This document shows, one piece after another, positions 11,435-20,092 of a stretch of 35,666 bases of DNA. Below the pieces are notes generated by a model. The model saw nothing but the letters and a program-made list of their open reading frames with translations, did no database searches and was not told the origin of the DNA. A program made the translations under genes and the position numbers. The stretch comes from an uncultured SAR86 cluster bacterium (GTDB lineage Bacteria > Pseudomonadota > Gammaproteobacteria > Magnimaribacterales > D2472): contig CACECP010000010.1 of NCBI GenBank assembly GCA_902558095.1, positions 1-35,666 of the forward strand, in the 5' to 3' direction. Position 1 is the first letter of the stretch; every line of letters starts with the position of its first letter.

Positions 11435-12622
11435 ATGAAAAATGTAGTAATTATTGATAGTGTTCGTACAGGATTGGCGAAGTCTCATAGAGGCGGATTT
11501 AATATGACTAGACCAGATGAAATGTTAGCCCATATTATCAATGCTATGTTAGACAGAAATCCAAATTTACCTCCTGAAGAAGTTGAAGATATTATTATGG
11601 GTTGTGGTAATCCAGAGGGCGCTCAAGGACATAACATTGCAAGAAATGCTGCTGTTTTATCAAAATTACCTATAACTACTGGAGGCACAACTATTAATAG
11701 ATATTGCTCTTCAGGACTCCAATCAATTTCAATGGCAGCAAGTCAAATTATGGCAGGTTGTTATGACACCGTTATAGCAGGCGGTGCTGAGACTATATCA
11801 ATGATGAATATGAATATGGATAATTTTGTTAACGAAAGACTAGCTCAAGAATCACCAGGTATTTATTTTCCTATGGGAATGACAGCAGAGGTTGTTGCTA
11901 AACGATATGATGTTTCAAGAGAAGCACAAGATGAATATGCATTTGAGAGTCAAATGAGAACTGCAGCAGCTCAACAATCTGGTGGTTATGATGATGAAAT
12001 CATTCCAATGGATACTAAAATGTTGTTAATGAATAAAGAAACTGGAGAATCTAAAGAAATAGATTACACAGTTGATAAAGATGAGTGTAATAGACCAGAG
12101 ACTACCCTGGAAGGATTATCAGCACTAAAACCTGTGTTTGATCCCGAAAATGGATCAGTTACCGCAGGAAATTCTTCTCAATTATCTGATGGCGCTTCAG
12201 TAACATTAGTTATGTCAGAAGAAAAAGCCAAAGATTTAGGTTTAAAACCAATTGCATATTTTAGAGGATTTACAACTATGGGTTGTGAGCCGGATGAGAT
12301 GGGAATTGGACCAGTTTATTCGGTGCCTAAACTTCTTAAAAACTACAAATTATCTATGGAAGATATAGATATATGGGAGTTAAATGAAGCTTTTGCAGTT
12401 CAAGTAGTATATTGCAGAGATAAGCTTGGTATTCCAATGGACAAATTGAACTTAGATGGAGGCTCAATTTCAATAGGACATCCATTTGGCATGACAGGAT
12501 CTAGACAAGTAGGTCATTTAACTCGTCAACTCCAGAATTTAGATAAACAATTCGGTGTTGTAACAATGTGTATTGGCGGCGGTATGGGAGCCAGTGGGTT
12601 ATTCGAACGATATCCTTCTTGA
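11435..12622 (+). CDS. Thiolase (acetyl-CoA acyltransferase, FadA-like)
   Basis: This enzyme of the thiolase superfamily cleaves 3-ketoacyl-CoA or condenses two acyl-CoAs. The nucleophilic Cys91 lies in INRYCSSGLQSI. NEAFA (residues near 314), GGSISIGHPFGMTGSR with His349, and CIGGGMGASGLFE with Cys379 complete the active site. At 395 residues it has the usual length. A good Shine-Dalgarno (TTGGAG) precedes the ATG by 5-6 bases, one of few in this window. No fadB partner is adjacent, so fatty-acid degradation versus biosynthetic thiolase cannot be settled here. The 3' end overlaps the probable thiL start (TTGA). Confidence 0.93.
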   Translation: MKNVVIIDSVRTGLAKSHRGGFNMTRPDEMLAHIINAMLDRNPNLPPEEVEDIIMGCGNPEGAQGHNIARNAAVLSKLPITTGGTTINRYCSSGLQSISMAASQIMAGCYDTVIAGGAETISMMNMNMDNFVNERLAQESPGIYFPMGMTAEVVAKRYDVSREAQDEYAFESQMRTAAAQQSGGYDDEIIPMDTKMLLMNKETGESKEIDYTVDKDECNRPETTLEGLSALKPVFDPENGSVTAGNSSQLSDGASVTLVMSEEKAKDLGLKPIAYFRGFTTMGCEPDEMGIGPVYSVPKLLKNYKLSMEDIDIWELNEAFAVQVVYCRDKLGIPMDKLNLDGGSISIGHPFGMTGSRQVGHLTRQLQNLDKQFGVVTMCIGGGMGASGLFERYPS

Positions 12623-13509
12623 TATCTGAATCTGATATTCTGGGATCTTTTCAACATTTAGTTGAAAATAATAATAACGACTTTGTTATTGTTGGATCTG
12701 GTGATGATGCTGCTGTAATAAAATCCCAAAAAAAAGATCTTGTTCATTCATTAGATATATCAAAAGAAGGCACACATTTTCCTGATAATTCGAGTGCAGA
12801 AGATATTGCCTATAGATCAATAGCTGTCGCATTAAGTGATTTGGCAGCTATGGGAGCGTATCCATCTTTTATTACTGTCGGCCTTACATCAAATAAAACA
12901 GATATTAAATGGTATAAAGACTTTACTAGAGGAATAGAAATAATAACGAATGAATATGATATTAGGCTTGTAGGTGGAGATATTACATATGGTGATTTAA
13001 ATGTTTGTGTAAATGTTTTTGGATATTGTTATAAAAATCCTATATTAAGATCGAATGCAAAACCAAATGATCTGATATATATTTCAGGGACTCTTGGAAA
13101 AGGGCGCAAAGGTTTAACAGATTGGCAAAATAATAAAAAATCTGAATATATATCAGATTTTTTTAGACCCAAAGCTCGATTTGATATCGCTGAATACATA
13201 TCAAATTTTGCTTCTTCTTGTATAGATGTTTCTGACGGATTGATTAAAGATCTAAGTTCTATATGTAAATTATCAAAAGTAGGAGCAATTATAAAGTTTG
13301 AGGATATTCCCATTACAAATGATATAAAGGATCTTTCTTATGGCGATGACTATGAGCTATGTTTTACTTGTGGAAAGGAGTATGAGGATATTCTTAATGC
13401 TCAAGGTCTCAAGCCTATTGGAAAAATAGTTGAGGGATTAAATCTTGAGTTATTAAAAGAAAATAAAAAAGTTAAATTTACAGAAAGTGGGTGGGATTCT
13501 TTTGAATAG
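12619..13509 (+). CDS. thiL: Thiamine-monophosphate kinase (ThiL)
   Basis: ThiL phosphorylates thiamine monophosphate to the cofactor thiamine diphosphate. The VGSGDDAAVI motif binds Mg-ATP, and the AIAVALSDLAAMGAYP region, VGGDITYG, CIDVSDGLIKDLSSI and the GDDYELCFTC signature near the C-terminus are all present. The frame extends upstream into the thiolase, but family alignment puts the start near ISESDIL. TTG at 12619 overlaps the thiolase stop as TTGA, which suggests translational coupling and gives 296 residues, somewhat shorter than E. coli (325). pgpA follows after 23 bp, as in many gammaproteobacteria. The usual upstream neighbour nusB has been separated. Confidence 0.92.
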   Translation: MISESDILGSFQHLVENNNNDFVIVGSGDDAAVIKSQKKDLVHSLDISKEGTHFPDNSSAEDIAYRSIAVALSDLAAMGAYPSFITVGLTSNKTDIKWYKDFTRGIEIITNEYDIRLVGGDITYGDLNVCVNVFGYCYKNPILRSNAKPNDLIYISGTLGKGRKGLTDWQNNKKSEYISDFFRPKARFDIAEYISNFASSCIDVSDGLIKDLSSICKLSKVGAIIKFEDIPITNDIKDLSYGDDYELCFTCGKEYEDILNAQGLKPIGKIVEGLNLELLKENKKVKFTESGWDSFE

Positions 13510-13532
13510 AAAAGTTGTTAAAATCAATATAA

Positions 13533-14018
13533 ATGAGTAAATTTCCAAATTTAAAAAAGCCATATGACTTTATTGCAAGCCTTGGTGGCATTGGTTTAAT
13601 TCCTTTTGCACCTGGGACATTCGGAAGTATTTTTGCTTGGCTCGTTTTTGTAATAATGTCTCATTTTGTTAATATGCTTATTTATACAATAGCTATTGTT
13701 TTTATTGCAATTTGGGTATGTGAAAAGGCTTCTGTCAATTTAATACAAAAAGATCACAAATCTATTGTCATTGATGAATTAGCAGGTATGTGGGTAGCCT
13801 TAGTACCTGTTATATATTTCGCGTCAAATCAATTTGAAAGAATTATATATGCATGTCTTGCTTTAGTATTTTTCAGAGTATTTGATATATTAAAACCTTT
13901 TCCAATATCATACTTTGACAAAAAATATAAAAATGGTTTTGGTATTGTCCTTGATGATATTATTGCTGGAATATTTTCAGGAATTCTAAGTGTGCTTATA
14001 GTAGTTTTTTTAATTTAG
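13533..14018 (+). CDS. pgpA: Phosphatidylglycerophosphatase A (PgpA)
   Basis: PgpA is an inner-membrane enzyme that dephosphorylates phosphatidylglycerophosphate to phosphatidylglycerol. Motifs are LIPFAPGTFGS (near residue 22) and the acidic VIDELAGMW, with a further conserved FRVFDILKPFP and GIVLDDIIAG. Three or four hydrophobic helices are visible over 161 residues. thiL-pgpA adjacency is conserved in gammaproteobacteria. Its last 23 bases overlap the 3' end of dxs on the opposite strand, so the two convergent genes share coding sequence and there is no separate terminator. Confidence 0.93.
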   Translation: MSKFPNLKKPYDFIASLGGIGLIPFAPGTFGSIFAWLVFVIMSHFVNMLIYTIAIVFIAIWVCEKASVNLIQKDHKSIVIDELAGMWVALVPVIYFASNQFERIIYACLALVFFRVFDILKPFPISYFDKKYKNGFGIVLDDIIAGIFSGILSVLIVVFLI

Positions 14019-15885
14019 ATTTTATTTTATTTGCACTAAGTCCTGCACCTTCTATCATTTCTTCTCTTGAAGCATGATCAATAAATTTATCAGGTATTCC
14101 AAATAATATCGATTTGATATTTATCCCTTCTCTTGAACAGAATTCCTGAACAGAACTTCCAGCCCCGCCCATAATAGAACCGTCTTCAATAGTTATAAAC
14201 CAGTCTGCTTTTGATAAATATTCCTTTAAGATTTCTTCATCTAACGGCTTTACAAATCTCATATCAATTAGTGTTAATTCAAGACTACTAGCAACTTCTT
14301 TTGCTTCTGAAATAAGAGCACCAAAATTTAAGATTATTATTTTTGGACTTCCTTTAATAATCAATTTAGCTTTGCCTATATCAAAAGGATCCAAATCTTC
14401 ATTAATTTTTGTGTTTGGACCGATTCCTCTGGGATATCTTACTGAGGCAGGACCTTTATGAAGAAATGCTGTTGTTAATAAATGTCTTGCTTCATTCTCA
14501 TCAGAAGGAGTACAAATTATCATATTAGGAATGCACCTTAGATATGCAATATCATAATTTCCTGAATGAGTCGGTCCATCCTCTCCAACAAGACCTGATC
14601 TGTCTAGTGCAAACGTCACATCAAGATTTTGAACTGCAACATCATGAATTAATTGGTCGTAGGCTCTTTGAAGAAATGTTGAATAAATTGCTACCACCGG
14701 TTTCTTATTTTCACATGCCAGACCAGCTGCAAAAGTCACAGAATGCTGCTCAGCTATTGCAACATCAAAATATCTATCAGGATATTTCTCGCTAAATTTT
14801 ACCAATCCAGAACCCTCTCTCATAGCAGGAGTTATTCCTATAAGATTCTCATCAAAGGAAGCCATGTCTACTATCCAATCACTAAAAACATCTTGATATT
14901 TTTTTTGTTTAGGTTTGTTGCTTTTTAGAGAATTTATTTTTCCAATCGCATGGAATCCAATTCTATCGGTTTCAGCTTGATCTAATCCAGCACCCTTTTT
15001 GGTTATTACGTGCAAAAACTGAGGACCATCAAATTCTTTTAAATTTGATATAACATCTTTTAATTCTTTAATATTGTGACCATCTATAGGCCCAATATAA
15101 TTCAATCCTAGATCTTCAAATATTGTGCCTGGTGCAACAACACCTTTCATTTGAGATTCAACTTTTCTTGCTAGATGATGAGCTTGAGGTAATGTTTTTA
15201 AAAAACTCGCACCACTTTTTTTTATTCCTTTGTATATTTTAGATGCCCATATTCTTGAGAAATAATTTGATAGACCTCCGATATTTTCAGAAATAGACAT
15301 ATCATTATCATTTAAAATAATTAGAATGTTTGGCTTTAGATGGCCTGCATTGCTTAAGGCTTCAAAAGCCATTCCAGCGGTCATTGCTCCATCTCCTATA
15401 ACTGCGATATGTTTTTTATTTGGATTAGATTCTTTAGAACCAATAGCCATACCAAGAAGGGCACTAATCGATGTGCTTGAATGTCCTACACCAAATGCAT
15501 CATATTCACTCTCATCCCTAGAAGGAAATGGAGCTAATCCATCTTTTTTTCTAATTGTTTCAATATGATTTTTTCTTCCTGTCAAAATTTTATGAGGATA
15601 TGCTTGATGACCTACATCCCAAATTAGATTGTCGTATGGAGTATCAAATAAATGATGAATAATTATTGTAAGCTCTATTACACCTAGACCGCCACCAAGG
15701 TGACCACCACTTTTACCAACAGAATATAGGAGAAATTCTCTCAATTCGTCAGATAAAGTTTCAAGCTCTTTTATTGAAAATGTCTTAAGATCAGATGGAG
15801 AATTTATACCGTCTAGTAAAGGTGTATTTGGTTTCTCAGTAGGAATTTGTTTGAAAATTCTCAATTTATTTTTCTCTGTAAGCAA
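13996..15885 (-). CDS. dxs: 1-deoxy-D-xylulose-5-phosphate synthase (Dxs)
   Basis: Dxs condenses pyruvate and glyceraldehyde 3-phosphate, the thiamine-diphosphate-dependent entry step of the MEP isoprenoid pathway. The sequence carries LIWDVGHQAYPHKILTGR, GHSSTSIS, the ThDP motif from GDGAMTAGMAFEALSNAG to NDNDMSIS, and the catalytic Glu region AIAEQHSVTFAAG, followed by RSGLVGEDGPTH. At 629 residues it matches the family (620). The ATG overlaps ispA by 20 bp. A TTG at 15864, one base past the ispA end, would give a start closer to the conserved FKQIPTE segment and is an alternative. The gene ends convergently inside pgpA and is the last of a five-gene unit starting at 20967. Confidence 0.96.
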   Translation of the reverse strand: MLTEKNKLRIFKQIPTEKPNTPLLDGINSPSDLKTFSIKELETLSDELREFLLYSVGKSGGHLGGGLGVIELTIIIHHLFDTPYDNLIWDVGHQAYPHKILTGRKNHIETIRKKDGLAPFPSRDESEYDAFGVGHSSTSISALLGMAIGSKESNPNKKHIAVIGDGAMTAGMAFEALSNAGHLKPNILIILNDNDMSISENIGGLSNYFSRIWASKIYKGIKKSGASFLKTLPQAHHLARKVESQMKGVVAPGTIFEDLGLNYIGPIDGHNIKELKDVISNLKEFDGPQFLHVITKKGAGLDQAETDRIGFHAIGKINSLKSNKPKQKKYQDVFSDWIVDMASFDENLIGITPAMREGSGLVKFSEKYPDRYFDVAIAEQHSVTFAAGLACENKKPVVAIYSTFLQRAYDQLIHDVAVQNLDVTFALDRSGLVGEDGPTHSGNYDIAYLRCIPNMIICTPSDENEARHLLTTAFLHKGPASVRYPRGIGPNTKINEDLDPFDIGKAKLIIKGSPKIIILNFGALISEAKEVASSLELTLIDMRFVKPLDEEILKEYLSKADWFITIEDGSIMGGAGSSVQEFCSREGINIKSILFGIPDKFIDHASREEMIEGAGLSANKIKSKLKKLL

Positions 15886-16735
15886 TATATTTTGCTAATT
15901 CTATCAGCATATTAACCTTGTTAGAGCAAAGAGTTTCTAAATTACCTATCGCATCTTCGGAGAGACTCATCGTTTTTTCTTTTGCTTTATCTATACCAAG
16001 AATGTTTGCATATGTAGATTTATGATTCTTTTGATCAGAATTAGTATTTTTTCCAAGAGTTTCTTTATTTGATGTAACTTCAAGAATATCATCTTTAATT
16101 TGAAAAGCTAATCCGATCTTTTTAGCATAAGATTTAAGAACTTTTTTAACATTTTTTTCGGGATTGCCTATTTGACCATACATAACCGAGCATTCAATTA
16201 ATTTGCCAGTTTTAAGAGCATGAATATTTTCTATAGATTGTTTATCGATAGACTTTGATTCGCTTTCAATGTCAAGAAATTGTCCATAAACCATGCCATT
16301 TTTTCCACAAGCTGATGCAAGTAACTTAATTGCAACTACTTTTTCATCAGATGAGAGATCTTCATCATCTGATATTATTTCGTATGAAAGTGCTTGCAAT
16401 GCATCTCCAACAAGTATTGCATTAGCTTCTCCAAATTTAACATGTGATGAGTCTTGACCTCGTCTCAATTCATCATCATCCATTGATGGCAGGTCATCAT
16501 GAATGAGCGAATATGTGTGCATTAACTCAATTGAAGTTGACAGGTTTATCAAAGACTTATTTGATATATTATTATTTAAATCACCAGATGCAAATACTAA
16601 TGCTGCTCTAAACATTTTACTTTCAGCTAAAGCAGAATATTTCATAGCTCCTTCAATGAAGTTAGAATCACCAATATATTTTTCAATATTTGAAGAAACT
16701 TGGTCCCTAATATGAGACATAAATTCTTTCAGCAT
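15866..16735 (-). CDS. ispA: Farnesyl diphosphate synthase type polyprenyl synthase (IspA)
   Basis: This trans-prenyltransferase extends DMAPP/GPP with IPP, probably to farnesyl diphosphate for quinones and undecaprenol. The first Asp-rich motif is LIHDDLPSMDDDELRRG (residues 78-93) and the second QIKDDILEVTSNKETLGK, with Glu where DDILD is usual. The DxxxxD spacing of the first motif with a two-residue insertion is that of bacterial short-chain synthases. The length is 289 (E. coli IspA 299). It sits between xseB (6-bp gap) and dxs (overlap), the canonical xseB-ispA-dxs order. Confidence 0.93.
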   Translation of the reverse strand: MLKEFMSHIRDQVSSNIEKYIGDSNFIEGAMKYSALAESKMFRAALVFASGDLNNNISNKSLINLSTSIELMHTYSLIHDDLPSMDDDELRRGQDSSHVKFGEANAILVGDALQALSYEIISDDEDLSSDEKVVAIKLLASACGKNGMVYGQFLDIESESKSIDKQSIENIHALKTGKLIECSVMYGQIGNPEKNVKKVLKSYAKKIGLAFQIKDDILEVTSNKETLGKNTNSDQKNHKSTYANILGIDKAKEKTMSLSEDAIGNLETLCSNKVNMLIELAKYIAYREK

Positions 16736-16741
16736 GCCAAT

Positions 16742-16966
16742 TTAAGATTTATTTATTTCTAATGATGAGCCATCATCAAGTAATTTTTTGACTTTTAATT
16801 CAGCATCTTGAAGTTGCTTTTGGCATTGCTTTACCAAATTAACACCTTCTTCAAATGATTTTACTGAATCTTCAAGATTAATATTTTCATCTTCTAATTT
16901 TTCTACAATAGATTCAAGCTCTTTTAAAGAGGACTCGAAATCTATTTTTTTATCTTCCTTAGCCAT
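16742..16966 (-). CDS. xseB: Exodeoxyribonuclease VII small subunit (XseB)
   Basis: XseB is the small subunit of the single-strand-specific exonuclease VII. The 74-residue sequence shows the family core: FESSLKELESIVEKLE, then LEDSVKSFEEGVNLVKQCQ and a helical tail ending LKVKKLL. It starts 3 bp after the RND permease stop, so it seems to depend on the efflux-pump promoter for expression. The large subunit xseA is not in the window. Confidence 0.93.
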   Translation of the reverse strand: MAKEDKKIDFESSLKELESIVEKLEDENINLEDSVKSFEEGVNLVKQCQKQLQDAELKVKKLLDDGSSLEINKS

Positions 16967-16969
16967 AAT

Positions 16970-19900
16970 TTATTGTATGTCATTAACTTGAGTTTTAAAG
17001 TATTTTTTATACTCATTTTTCAATGCATTGGGTAGTGATAGCACAGCGGGAGTTAATATTAAGGTCATAAATGTACTAAAACCAAGTCCCCATACTATGG
17101 AGACGGCAAGATTTGACCACCAATCCACAACTCTACTGCCTATGACTATGTCTCTTGAAATTATATCTACACTAACACCCATTGCTAATGGCAATAGGCC
17201 AAAAATTGTTGTAAGTGATGTTAAAATTATTGGTCTGAGTCTTTGCTTACAAGCGTTTATTATATGGATTGATTGATCTACTTGAGGAGCCTCTGCCCTA
17301 AGCTTATTAAAAGTATCAATTAATACAATATTGTTGTTTACAACAATTCCTGCAAGAGTAACTATAGATATTCCTGTCATAGTGGTGCTGAATGATTTAC
17401 CTGTAATAAGCAATCCTAATAAAACACCTACAAAAGAGATGGTAACAGCTGAAAGAATGATGAAAGATTGGTAAAAACTATTAAATTGAGTAATCAGCAT
17501 TAGTAGCATCATAAAAATTGCAGTTATTCCTGCAATAACTATAAACCTATTTACATCTTCCGTTTCTTCAGCCATTCCACTAAATTGATAGCTAATGCCA
17601 GGCCCAAGGTCTGTTGATTCTAGCCAGTCATTTAATTCATCTATTTTTTTAGATACTTTGGATTCATCATCTGTTCCTGCACCAATTTCTTGAAAGTACT
17701 TTCCATTTTTTCGATTGACTGTTTGTCGATTTTCTTTTGGAATAACTTTTACAAATGAGCTTACTGGAACAGTTCCTTGTCTTGTTACCACGTTTAAATC
17801 TCTAATGCCTGTAATCGTTCTATCAGAATCAGGAAATCTTGCTCTAATTTCAACCTCATCTTTTGCATCATCTGGCCTATATTCTCCAACCTTAAATCCA
17901 GATGTTAGCATTTGAACCAAAGCCCCAACATCACTGACACTAACACCTAACTGCGCAGCTTTTTGCTTATCAACCTCAACACTCCACTCAACTGAAGGAT
18001 ATGCTTTAGATGAAAAAATATTATTTAGGTCGGTCATATTATTACGCATATAATTTTCAATTTTTGTTACTGCCTCATTAACCTGCTCTTCAGTATCTCC
18101 ATAGATATCCAACTCAATAGGTGAATCAAAAGACGGTCCACCTTCATCCGCTTCAATCTCAACAGTTATTCCTGGTAAATCTTTGATAGATTCTTTCAAT
18201 AGGTCCATGATTTCAAAGCCAGATATTTTTGTTTGTGATGGCTCTAATGTTTCAATAAAACCACCTCCAACTCTATCTGAACCTGATTGCCACCATTCCG
18301 AACCCGATCGAAGATAAACATTTTTAATACCTTCAACTTCTAAAAATCTTTCTTCAACATCCTCAATTATCTCTTTGGTCTCAAGAGCAGAAAAATTACC
18401 TCTAGCCTTGATTGTTACATTGGCTTGGATTGGATCAACTATTGCAAAATATATAGTTCCCATGCCCGAAATAGAGTAACTCATTATAATAATGAGCAGG
18501 ACTGAAACAACTGCAGTTACTGTTTCGATTGGATTTCTTACGAATCTTTTAATGTACTTTCCATACCAATCAGTTAGAGTTACAAATATTGACTTATGCC
18601 CGTCTTCATTATTGAGTGCAGATTTTTTTTGTCCAAAATATGCTCCGAGAACTGGAATAACAATAAGAGAGTAGAACAAAGAAGCCGACAAAACGAAGAA
18701 AATAGTTATAGGCAGATATTTCATGAATTGACCAGTAAAACCAGGCCAGAACATCATGGGTATAAAAGCAGCAAGTGTTGTACCTGTAGAAGCTATAATT
18801 GGATAAAACATCCTCTTAGAAGCAAGTGTATAGCCCTCAACTCGAGACAAGCCTTCGGATATTTTCTTATCGGCATACTCAGTAATAACTATTGATCCAT
18901 CTATCAACATTCCCATTCCAAGGAGTAAGCCCATCATAACTAAAAAATTCACTTCCATATCTAAGGTATATAGGATTAGATAGGTCATTAAAAAACAGAA
19001 TGGAATAGATAATCCAACAAGCATAGAAACTCTAGTCCCCATGCTTGCTATTACAAGCACCATAATTAATACAACAGCAGCAATAATATTTCCGTTAAGC
19101 TCTTTCACCATAAGATTTGCATAAATTGTATCGTCATTGGAAACTACAATATTCAAGTTTTGTGGGAGTGTTTTTTCAAAATCTGAAAGAATTTCTCGTA
19201 TTGCGTTTGAGGCATCAATGGCATTTGCACTTTCTCTTAGTGAAATTTCTAAAGTAACTGCATCTTGACCATTTACTCTTGCGTATGAAGTAAAGTCTTT
19301 AAATGTTCTTTTAATACTCGCAATGTCTCCAAGTGTAACAATAGCGTCATTTGTAACTTTGACAGGTATTGCATAAACATCTTTAGCAGACTCAATAATA
19401 CTTGGAACTTCAATGTTGAAACTTCCTCTACCGGTATCTTGTTTGCCACCAGGAATAATGAGGTTATTGTTTGATACTGAGTAATAAATGTCAGACAATG
19501 TCACTCCATATGATTCCATTTTTGCCTTATCTATAACTCCTTCAAGAACTTCCTCTGGAGCACCAGTCATTCTCACTTCAAGAATTTGTTCAATGGGCTC
19601 AATGTTATCCTTTAGCTCTCTTGCATAAAAAACCTTCTGTCTTACTGAGCTTCCTCCCACAATACTTATATTCATTACAGGAAAGCTTGCTTCACTATAT
19701 TCTTGAATCTGAGGATCCTCAGCTTCAAGTGGAAGTTGATATTTAATTTCTTCAACTCCTTGCTTTACATCAACCAAAGCTTGATCAATATCGAAACCTA
19801 CTTCAAATTCAAGAAATACCCTTGCGTAGCTTAAATAACTTGTAGACCTAATGCTTTTTACACCAGTGACATTTTTTAATCTATTTTCTAGAGGTCTTGC

Positions 19901-20092
19901 AATTAATCTAGATGTATCGCTGGGTGAAGCTCCGTCAAGAAACACAGATACTGTTATAAATGGTAATTGGACGTTTGGCGATGCTGCAATTGGAATTTCT
20001 TGTCTGGCATAACTTCCAGCGATTATTACCATAAATGCAATTAATAGAGTTGTTTTTGCTTTCTTTATAGCAAAGTCAATTATTTGAATCAT
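16970..20092 (-). CDS. RND efflux permease (AcrB/HAE1-related)
   Basis: This is an inner-membrane proton-driven exporter of the resistance-nodulation-division family. It has 1040 residues, two repeated halves with an N-terminal membrane helix, large periplasmic loops (about 35-335 and 560-870) and two membrane bundles (about 336-500 and 875-1025). In the first bundle the proton-relay motif reads LLGMGMLIDGSIVITEY: Asp398 matches AcrB Asp407, but the neighbouring Asp408 is Gly. The second-half motif is GIVVNNNIVLIDTF, with Asn where AcrB has Lys940. Such changes occur in RND branches outside the AcrB core group. It overlaps the adaptor gene by 4 bp (ATGA). No TolC-like gene is adjacent. The substrate is unknown. 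Confidence 0.9.
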   Translation of the reverse strand: MIQIIDFAIKKAKTTLLIAFMVIIAGSYARQEIPIAASPNVQLPFITVSVFLDGASPSDTSRLIARPLENRLKNVTGVKSIRSTSYLSYARVFLEFEVGFDIDQALVDVKQGVEEIKYQLPLEAEDPQIQEYSEASFPVMNISIVGGSSVRQKVFYARELKDNIEPIEQILEVRMTGAPEEVLEGVIDKAKMESYGVTLSDIYYSVSNNNLIIPGGKQDTGRGSFNIEVPSIIESAKDVYAIPVKVTNDAIVTLGDIASIKRTFKDFTSYARVNGQDAVTLEISLRESANAIDASNAIREILSDFEKTLPQNLNIVVSNDDTIYANLMVKELNGNIIAAVVLIMVLVIASMGTRVSMLVGLSIPFCFLMTYLILYTLDMEVNFLVMMGLLLGMGMLIDGSIVITEYADKKISEGLSRVEGYTLASKRMFYPIIASTGTTLAAFIPMMFWPGFTGQFMKYLPITIFFVLSASLFYSLIVIPVLGAYFGQKKSALNNEDGHKSIFVTLTDWYGKYIKRFVRNPIETVTAVVSVLLIIIMSYSISGMGTIYFAIVDPIQANVTIKARGNFSALETKEIIEDVEERFLEVEGIKNVYLRSGSEWWQSGSDRVGGGFIETLEPSQTKISGFEIMDLLKESIKDLPGITVEIEADEGGPSFDSPIELDIYGDTEEQVNEAVTKIENYMRNNMTDLNNIFSSKAYPSVEWSVEVDKQKAAQLGVSVSDVGALVQMLTSGFKVGEYRPDDAKDEVEIRARFPDSDRTITGIRDLNVVTRQGTVPVSSFVKVIPKENRQTVNRKNGKYFQEIGAGTDDESKVSKKIDELNDWLESTDLGPGISYQFSGMAEETEDVNRFIVIAGITAIFMMLLMLITQFNSFYQSFIILSAVTISFVGVLLGLLITGKSFSTTMTGISIVTLAGIVVNNNIVLIDTFNKLRAEAPQVDQSIHIINACKQRLRPIILTSLTTIFGLLPLAMGVSVDIISRDIVIGSRVVDWWSNLAVSIVWGLGFSTFMTLILTPAVLSLPNALKNEYKKYFKTQVNDIQ

